Below, in pieces: positions 1-5,093 of a DNA stretch of 5,093 nucleotides (its first letter is position 1; each line of letters opens with the position of its first letter). The stretch spans positions 12,644-17,736 of the forward strand of contig PAVC01000010.1 of the NCBI GenBank assembly GCA_002713885.1. The letters run 5' to 3'. This stretch comes from Fidelibacterota bacterium (GTDB taxonomy: Bacteria; Fidelibacterota; Marinisomatia; Marinisomatales; UBA1611). Below the pieces are notes generated by a model. The model was not told the origin of the DNA, did not search any database, and saw only the letters and a list, made by a program, of their open reading frames with translations. The position numbers and the translations under genes are program-made.

Positions 1-420
1 AAACAGCATCTTAACATTCAGGGCAAGATTGGAGACAGGATAACGGTAAGTATGGACCAGGATTCTGAGAGACAGTTTGACTGGGAGAATAACATACGGA
101 TTGCCTATGATGGTTTAGAGGATGATATTGTTCAAAAGATTGAAGCGGGTAACATTTCACTATCACTACCCTCTACAAAGTATGTTACGTTTTCAGGAAA
201 AAACCAGGGACTATTTGGGATTAAATCTATTTCTAAACTAGGACCTATAGACATTACGACTATTGCTTCAATTGAAAAAGCAAAGAAGGAGCAGGAGGAA
301 TACAAGGGCGGTACTCAGTCTAATACACAACAGATTCGTGATGTGGACTGGCTCAAGAATAGATACTTCTTTATTCACCCTTGGTTTAGAAATGGGGTTG
401 ACACAGCCGTTGTCCAGGAT
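1..420 (+). other. SprA early conserved block (residues 1-140)
   Basis: The fragment begins inside a conserved part of the family: a Q-G-K-I-G-D beta segment (7-12), a DWENNIRIAY strand (27-36), EDDIVQKIEAGN (40-51), GLFGIKS (70-76), then a Lys/Glu-rich stretch (EKAKKEQEEYKGG, 92-104) and RYFF..PWFR (121-130). In Bacteroidota SprA the corresponding sites read approximately as a Gly-Gly-Ala-Gln turn followed by HFFL...FR (from memory of the family), so the order and spacing match. Because upstream homology reaches base 1, the first in-frame ATG (base 52) is not the true start; the N-terminus with its expected signal peptide lies upstream. Confidence 0.85.
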
Positions 421-3400
421 CTAGTAATTCAACAGGTAAGTATCCCGTCTTTTTATCCCTTGCGTAATGGGTTACACTATATTGGTAATCTTGTAGTAAA
501 GAATTTTGAGCTATATAAATCAATTAATACCAATGAAGCCGGTGCAGTCACAGGAACAGCATATATAAACCCTCTAAATAAGCTAGACTCAGCATATATT
601 GATGATAATGAGACAGGGAATTTTATTAGACTAGAGACAGGAACAAACTACGTACTTAGTGCAGACCTAGGTTATATACGATTAAGAGATATGGTAATGA
701 ATGAGATCCTTGGCTGTTCTTTTGTTTTAGAGGATCGTAATACAGGAGATACGGTGCTAGTTGTTGGTGCTGCTGCAGACTCCGCAGGGACAAATCTGTC
801 ATTGATGATGCTCAAGCCTCGTAATAGCCACCCAAATCATCCTATTTGGCCGTTGATGTTCAAAAATGTATACTACCTTGGAACCACACAGATTAATCAA
901 GAAGGGTTTGAAGTTAAGATAATCAACAAACGTTCTACACCTGAGAGTGACCGCGACAGAGCAACTAGTTTACCATATATTACACTATTTGGTCTCGATA
1001 GCCTTAATGTAAACGGAGTACGGCAGTATGATGAAATAATTGACACCCAATCTGGGAACATATTAAACATGCTTAATGGGGAGCTACTTATTCCATCGTT
1101 ACATCCATTTGCACTTTCAGATTCATTACAAGGAGGGAATACGGTAGAAGGGTTAAAAGACCAGCTGGGCTCAGGCGTTATGTATACCTCTTCGGTCAAT
1201 TCAGAGGTTAACGGTGATAATCGATTTGTGATTGAGACCAAGTATAGTAATCAAAGTTCTACAATTAATCTAGGGTTTATGCTGGTTGAAGGCAGTGAAG
1301 AGGTGGTCCAAAATAATATTGTTTTAAAGCGAGGTGTTGACTATCAGATTGATTATTTTACTGGTACAATAGTTCTTATGGGTAGCGCAGCCGAAGATCC
1401 TAATGCAGATTTAAAGGTTCGTTACGACAGGCATGAGATAGTGTCTTTTGATAAAAAAACAATCTTTGGAACTCGTGCACAGATGGATCTAGGAGAGAAA
1501 TCATTTATTGGTGCCACGGCTCTTTATTATAATCAGTCAATAATGAACCAGAAAATAGAAGTTGGTTATGAGCCAACCCGTAACTTTATTTGGGATCTTA
1601 ATGGCCGTTATGAGTGGGAGCTGGATGGGGTCACGAGATTTTTAGACAGGCTTCCTGTCATTGAAACAGATAAAATGACTAGTGTATCGGTCGAGGGCGA
1701 GATTGCACAGGTGTTGCCTAATCCTAATTCGATAAATAATGCTTCCACTGGAGATCCTAACGGTGTGGCATTTATTGATGATTTTGAAGGCTCAAAACGT
1801 ACAACCTCTCCATCTATTCAGCGCCGCTTTTGGAAAGAATCTTCGACTCCATATTATTACGATGAAGATTTGGGAATATTTTCTGGAACTTTTTCTCAAC
1901 TTAATCGAGGCGAGATCTTCTGGTATAACCCATATATACCAGTACGAACTAGAGAGATTTGGCCAAATCAGTCAACCTCTGTACAAGCCGGGAATGAGAC
2001 CACGGATGTTTTTGTTCTTAGACATCGTAAAAGAGCTCACCAAAAAAATGTAGATAATGATTCAACATGGGTTGGAGTTACCACATCGCTCTATTCTGGA
2101 GATTATGACCAAACCCAGAGTAAATTTTTTGAGATTTGGCTCAAAGGAACCAGGGGCAAGTTAACTATAGATTTAGGTAAAATAAGTGAAGACTGGGATG
2201 GTAATGATGTGTTAAACACGGAAGATATTCCAGAAGCTGGCCTTACACTTGGTAATGGATTTTTAGAGGATCCAGAAGATACGGGATTAGATGGTTGCTT
2301 TGATGAGTATGAAAATGGTTGGGGAGGCTGCCTTGAGCAGAATTCTTATCAATACTATATCGATCAGGGTGAGACAGAGTTGATTAATACAGAAAGCGAT
2401 GTTGACCTTAATGATCCTAATGGAGATAATTGGAACTATGACCAAGGCAGCCAAGACTATTCTAAGGCGAACGGTACTGAGGGAAATGGAACTGGTTCAA
2501 AGATCCAGGAAGGTGGGAAATATCCAGACACTGAGGATCTAGACAGATCTGGATTTTTGGATAAGGTCAATGACTATTTCTCTGCCAGTTTTGATCTAAC
2601 GGACACCACATATTTAGCAGGTCAAACGGAAAAAAATGGCATACAAACAGGATGGAAGCTATATAGAATACCTCTGACTGATTTTAATAATGTAAGCTCG
2701 ACTGAGTGGAATGAAATAAGGTATATAAGATTAGCTGTTTCTGATTTAGACTCTACATTTTCAACACTGCAGATAGCAAAAATTGAGATTGTCGGTAACG
2801 AGTGGCAAGAGCTAGGAATATATTCACCGCCTTATGAAAGTAATCGCAATCTTTCGCCAGTATTAAAAAAAGAAAATTTGATGGTTGATCCTAAAAGAGA
2901 GATTGAGACAGCTGATAAAAATATACCGTCGTTTCAGATTGCTGTAATTAATACTGAAGATAATTCAGACTATCAGCCTCCAGATGGAGTAAAAGGCGAG
3001 TATGATAGGATAAACCAAATAAGGTCAAAAGAACAGTCTTTGGTAATGCAGTTTAATAATTTGCCTCCTTATCACCATGGATCGGCACAGAAGACGTTAT
3101 ACACATTGAATGATGATCAAAAAAGAAGTTTCATGACATATGACCTAATGAAAATGTATGTATTTGGTAATAGTCCATGGGTAACATTTTTGAACACAGA
3201 CGTTGAAATCTTTCTTAGGTTTGGACTCGGAGATGATTATTATGAGATCACCCAGCCTGTATACAATGGGTGGGATGAGGATAAAGGCAGGAATAGTGTT
3301 GAGCTTGATCTGGACTGGTTGGCAGAGCTCAAACTGAAAGACTCTATCTCTATAAAACGATTCAAAGAAACGGATATTTTTGTGGACTCTGCTGATGTAA

Positions 3401-5093
3401 AAAGATATATATATACGGATGATGAAGGACGAAAAACAGGTAAACAAGTATATATCAAGGGTAAGCCAGCTCTTAATAGGATCCAATATTTTATTATGGG
3501 AGTAACAAATACTTCTGATAAAATTATCAGTGGAGAGGTCTGGGTAGATGAGCTTCGACTAAGTGGTGTAAAAAAAGATCGTGGTGTTGCTATGCGAGTA
3601 CAGTCAACGCTGAAGCTTGCAGACTTAGGCACAGCTAATTTTACCTATAGCAGGCAGGACGCAGACTTCCATCGTTTGCAAGAAAGGCTATCAAAGGGAA
3701 CAAGTACATCAGAAAATTTTAATATATCTGGAAGAATTGATTTACATCGATTGTTACCAAGATCATGGGGGTTTAGTTTACCAGTTAACGCTTCAATTAG
3801 CAGAGCAACCAATACCCCAAAATATTTTCCAGGCGAGGATATTCTGGTAGATAAAATTGCTCCGCCTGATACAATTGTTTCTCAGAGTGAGTCGATTAGT
3901 TTTAGTACATCTTTATCCAAAACTTCAAAATCCGATAATAAACTAATAAAGTATACGATTGACAATATCAAAACTAATTTTAGCGCATCACGGTCTAGGT
4001 CATCCGATATTACATATACTCAAAAATGGTCAGAGTCTTATTCAGGGAAAATAAGCTATAATTTTCCTTTTGGAAGAGACAACTACATAAGTCCATTAAA
4101 GTGGACGAAAGAAATTCCTGTAATCGGATCTTTAAGTGACTGGCAACTTTATTATACGCCATCAGCGTTTAACACAGCACTAAATTTTACAGAGAAACTT
4201 TCATGGAACGAGACCAGATCATCAATAAGGTCTCCTGACAGTTATAACTTTGGGCTCAGTAGAAATATGAACCTAGATTACAAATTTACAAATAGTCTAT
4301 CTACTAAATATGCTTGGGCCGGGCAGAGCAAGTTAAACGATTATCGAGGATATGCTTGGATGGCATTAAAGAATCTAGACCCAGGACTTGTTACAAACGT
4401 GACAGAGACAATGAACACAACATATAGTCCTCAATTTTTTAAGTGGCTAAAGCCAAACATGAGCTATACTGCTAGTTACCGTTGGACAGATGACCTATCA
4501 AGAGAGGGACAAAATATAAGTTCTAATCTTAGGTTTAGCTCAAGTTTTACACTCACTCCTGTACAGATCGTGGAATTATTATATAAACCGCCTTCAAAGA
4601 ATACAAGAAACACAAGTCGAACTAGAAACAGTAGATCTAGGGCAAGGGGAAAATCGGAAAGTAATAATACAAAAAATAATAAAGAGACGAAGGAAATAAA
4701 ATCTCTCACATTTATTCATGGCCTCATTGATAAGATTAATCCAATATCACTAAGCTATACAGAAACGCTTAACAGATCAGCCAATCAAGTGATTGGTGAG
4801 GTTCCTACTGGCTATAAATTTGGTTGGATTCCAGATCATGACCTTCAGCAATCGGAAGAGGTTGGTACTAATCTTGGTAGCTGGGACCACAAAAGAGATG
4901 GCTCACTTCGCTCTGGATTAAAACTATCAAGGTTAGTTACAATTAATTTTAATTTTTCTCAAAATTTTTCTAGTGTAGTCAGCGGTACGGGAGTTGAGCA
5001 GAGGACTATGACCAGAGATTATATCACATTTGATGAACTCTTTAACGATGGGATACCTTTCCCTGGATGGAGTTTTAGAGTTAGTGGCGTTGA
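1..5093 (+). CDS. sprA: Type IX secretion system outer-membrane translocon SprA/SovA, internal fragment (both ends missing)
   Basis: Frame 1 stays open for 1697 codons without a stop, so this is an internal piece of one very large protein. SprA forms the outer-membrane channel of the T9SS; in Flavobacterium johnsoniae it is about 2400 residues and a 36-strand barrel that passes folded cargo with C-terminal signals and works with PorV and a plug protein (known for the family). Motifs seen in family order: EDDIVQKIEAGN (40-51), GLFGIKS (70-76), RYFF..PWFR (121-130), LMFKNVYYLG (285-294), FGLDSLN (330-336), LIPSLHPF (363-369), DYQIDYFTG (447-455), EPTRNFIW (524-531), RFLDRLPVIET (546-556), FIDDFEGS (591-598), FFEIWLKG (709-716), NGTEGN (824-829), GWKLYRIPLTDF (884-895), IVGNEW (930-935), INTEDN (983-988), KEQSLV (1010-1015), EIFLRFG (1069-1075), EVWVDELRL (1179-1187) and PFPGW (1686-1690). 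The signal peptide, start, stop, promoter and neighbours are outside the window. No frameshift or internal stop suggests decay. Family assignment is very secure; the lineage is not. Confidence 0.96.
1753..1794 (+). other. SprA hallmark motif with FIDDFEGS (residues 585-598)
   Basis: Residues 585-598 read D-P-N-G-V-A-F-I-D-D-F-E-G-S. A G-x-A-[YF]-[IV]-D-D-F-E-G-S string is one of the best landmarks of SprA-like proteins. It follows, as expected, the RFLDRLPVIET (546-556) and GEIAQVLPNPN (566-576) segments. Its exact role is not something the sequence shows. Confidence 0.85.
2191..2562 (+). other. Asp/Asn/Gly-rich, probably calcium-binding insert with a cysteine pair (residues 731-854)
   Basis: Between the ILGKISED-like strand and the GWKLYRIPL block lies a stretch unusually rich in Asp, Asn, Glu and Gly. 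It contains several loops resembling acidic metal-binding loops: D-W-D-G-N-D (731-736), E-D-T-G-L-D-G (759-765), D-L-N-D-P-N-G-D-N (802-810) and P-D-T-E-D-L-D-R-S-G (842-851). Cys766 and Cys777 sit 11 residues apart in this insert and are two of only three cysteines I count in 1697 residues. SprA proteins carry a variable region here that also includes an NGTEGN-type motif (824-829). Calcium binding and a Cys766-Cys777 disulfide are inferences from composition and spacing. Confidence 0.6.
3601..5093 (+). other. C-terminal-proximal beta-barrel strand region (residues 1201-1697)
   Basis: After the EVWVDELRL motif the protein becomes rich in Ser, Thr, Asn, Tyr and Trp with repeated 8-12-residue alternating segments, for example KLADLGTANFTYSR (1205-1218), DWQLYYTP (1380-1387), MNLDYKF (1423-1429), MSYTASYRW (1488-1496) and TINFNFSQNF (1647-1656). 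These have the look of membrane strands with aromatic ends, as in the known SprA barrel. The terminal IPFPGWSFRVSG (1684-1695) matches a Pro-x-Pro-x-Trp-x-x-Arg-x-x-Gly landmark seen in the family before the last barrel part, so a few hundred more residues are expected downstream (inference). Exact strand borders cannot be set by eye. Confidence 0.7.
4588..4701 (+). other. Basic low-complexity linker inside the barrel region (residues 1530-1567)
   Basis: This segment of 38 residues has 6 Arg and 6 Lys against 3 Glu, many Asn, Ser and Thr, and no aromatic residue. It follows FTLTPVQIVELLYK and precedes FIHGLIDKINPISLSY, both of which fit SprA flanks, so it occupies a loop between barrel strands and not a strand. 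From memory, Bacteroidota SprA also has a Lys-rich variable loop at about this point; here Arg, Ser and Asn dominate the first half. The DNA is purine-rich with many AGA and AAT codons. Function unknown. Confidence 0.65.

Noticed and set aside
897..1241. Minus-strand open frame of 114 codons
   Set aside because: It lies entirely antisense to SprA codons with clear motifs (FGLDSLN, LIPSLHPF), and its translation shows no recognisable domain.
1739..2053. Plus-strand open frame of 104 codons in frame 2
   Set aside because: It overlaps the FIDDFEGS and WYNPYIPVRT part of SprA out of frame; the main frame is intact here, so it is not evidence of a frameshift or nested gene.
2538..2552. Small palindromic sequence gatctagacagatc
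   Set aside because: Short, imperfect, and inside coding sequence for the EDLDRS loop; expected by chance in 5 kb.
3145..3632. Two overlapping minus-strand open frames (3145-3486 and 3240-3632)
   Set aside because: Both are antisense to the conserved EIFLRFG to EVWVDELRL part of SprA. Their Ser/Phe/Ile-rich content is what the reverse complement of this AT-rich coding sequence gives.
4476..4709. Minus-strand open frame of 77 codons with a hydrophobic, membrane-like N-terminal part
   Set aside because: The Leu/Phe/Val run is the reverse complement of Arg/Lys/Asn/Ser codons in the basic loop; no independent support for a small membrane protein.
4936..4974. AT-rich run with a repeated aatttttc element resembling a promoter or terminator
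   Set aside because: It lies inside the intact reading frame and encodes an alternating strand (TINFNFSQNF); no G+C-rich hairpin with a T-tract.

Overview
The window is a single coding region. Reading frame 1 of the + strand is open from base 1 to base 5093 (1697 complete codons plus two bases) with no stop codon, no frameshift and no intergenic DNA. Neither the start codon nor the stop codon is inside the window. The protein is recognisable as the central and C-terminal-proximal part of SprA (SovA in Porphyromonas), the giant outer-membrane beta-barrel translocon of the type IX secretion system (T9SS). The call rests on a long, collinear series of SprA-type motifs running from one end of the window to the other.

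Layout: residues 1-140 (bases 1-420) hold the early conserved block with EDDIVQKIEAGN, GLFGIKS and the YFF...FR motif. Residues 280-600 (about 840-1800) hold further motifs, ending in the hallmark FIDDFEGS. Residues 700-940 (about 2100-2820) hold FFEIWLKG, an Asp/Asn/Gly-rich insert with two cysteines, and the GWKLYRIPLTDF / IVGNEWQE blocks. Residues 980-1190 hold INTEDN, KEQSLV, EIFLRFG and GEVWVDELRL. From about residue 1200 to the end the sequence is Ser/Thr/Asn-rich with short alternating polar/hydrophobic segments typical of barrel strands. It is interrupted by a basic low-complexity linker at residues 1530-1567 and ends in the IPFPGWSFRVSG motif. An N-terminal part (with the expected signal peptide) and a C-terminal part lie outside the window.

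The organism is probably a member of the FCB superphylum (Bacteroidota, Gemmatimonadota, Fibrobacterota, Neomarinimicrobiota and relatives), because SprA is known from that group. The DNA is AT-rich with frequent AGA and ATA codons. The EDTGLDG / NGTEGN / PDTEDLD insert and the WYNPYIPVRT...IWP segment look to me more like non-Bacteroidota FCB lineages (a marine Neomarinimicrobiota-like bacterium is one possibility) than like classical Flavobacterium SprA; this is inference. No RNA gene, mobile element, CRISPR array, promoter or terminator was seen. The only other open frames are overlapping shadows of the main gene.
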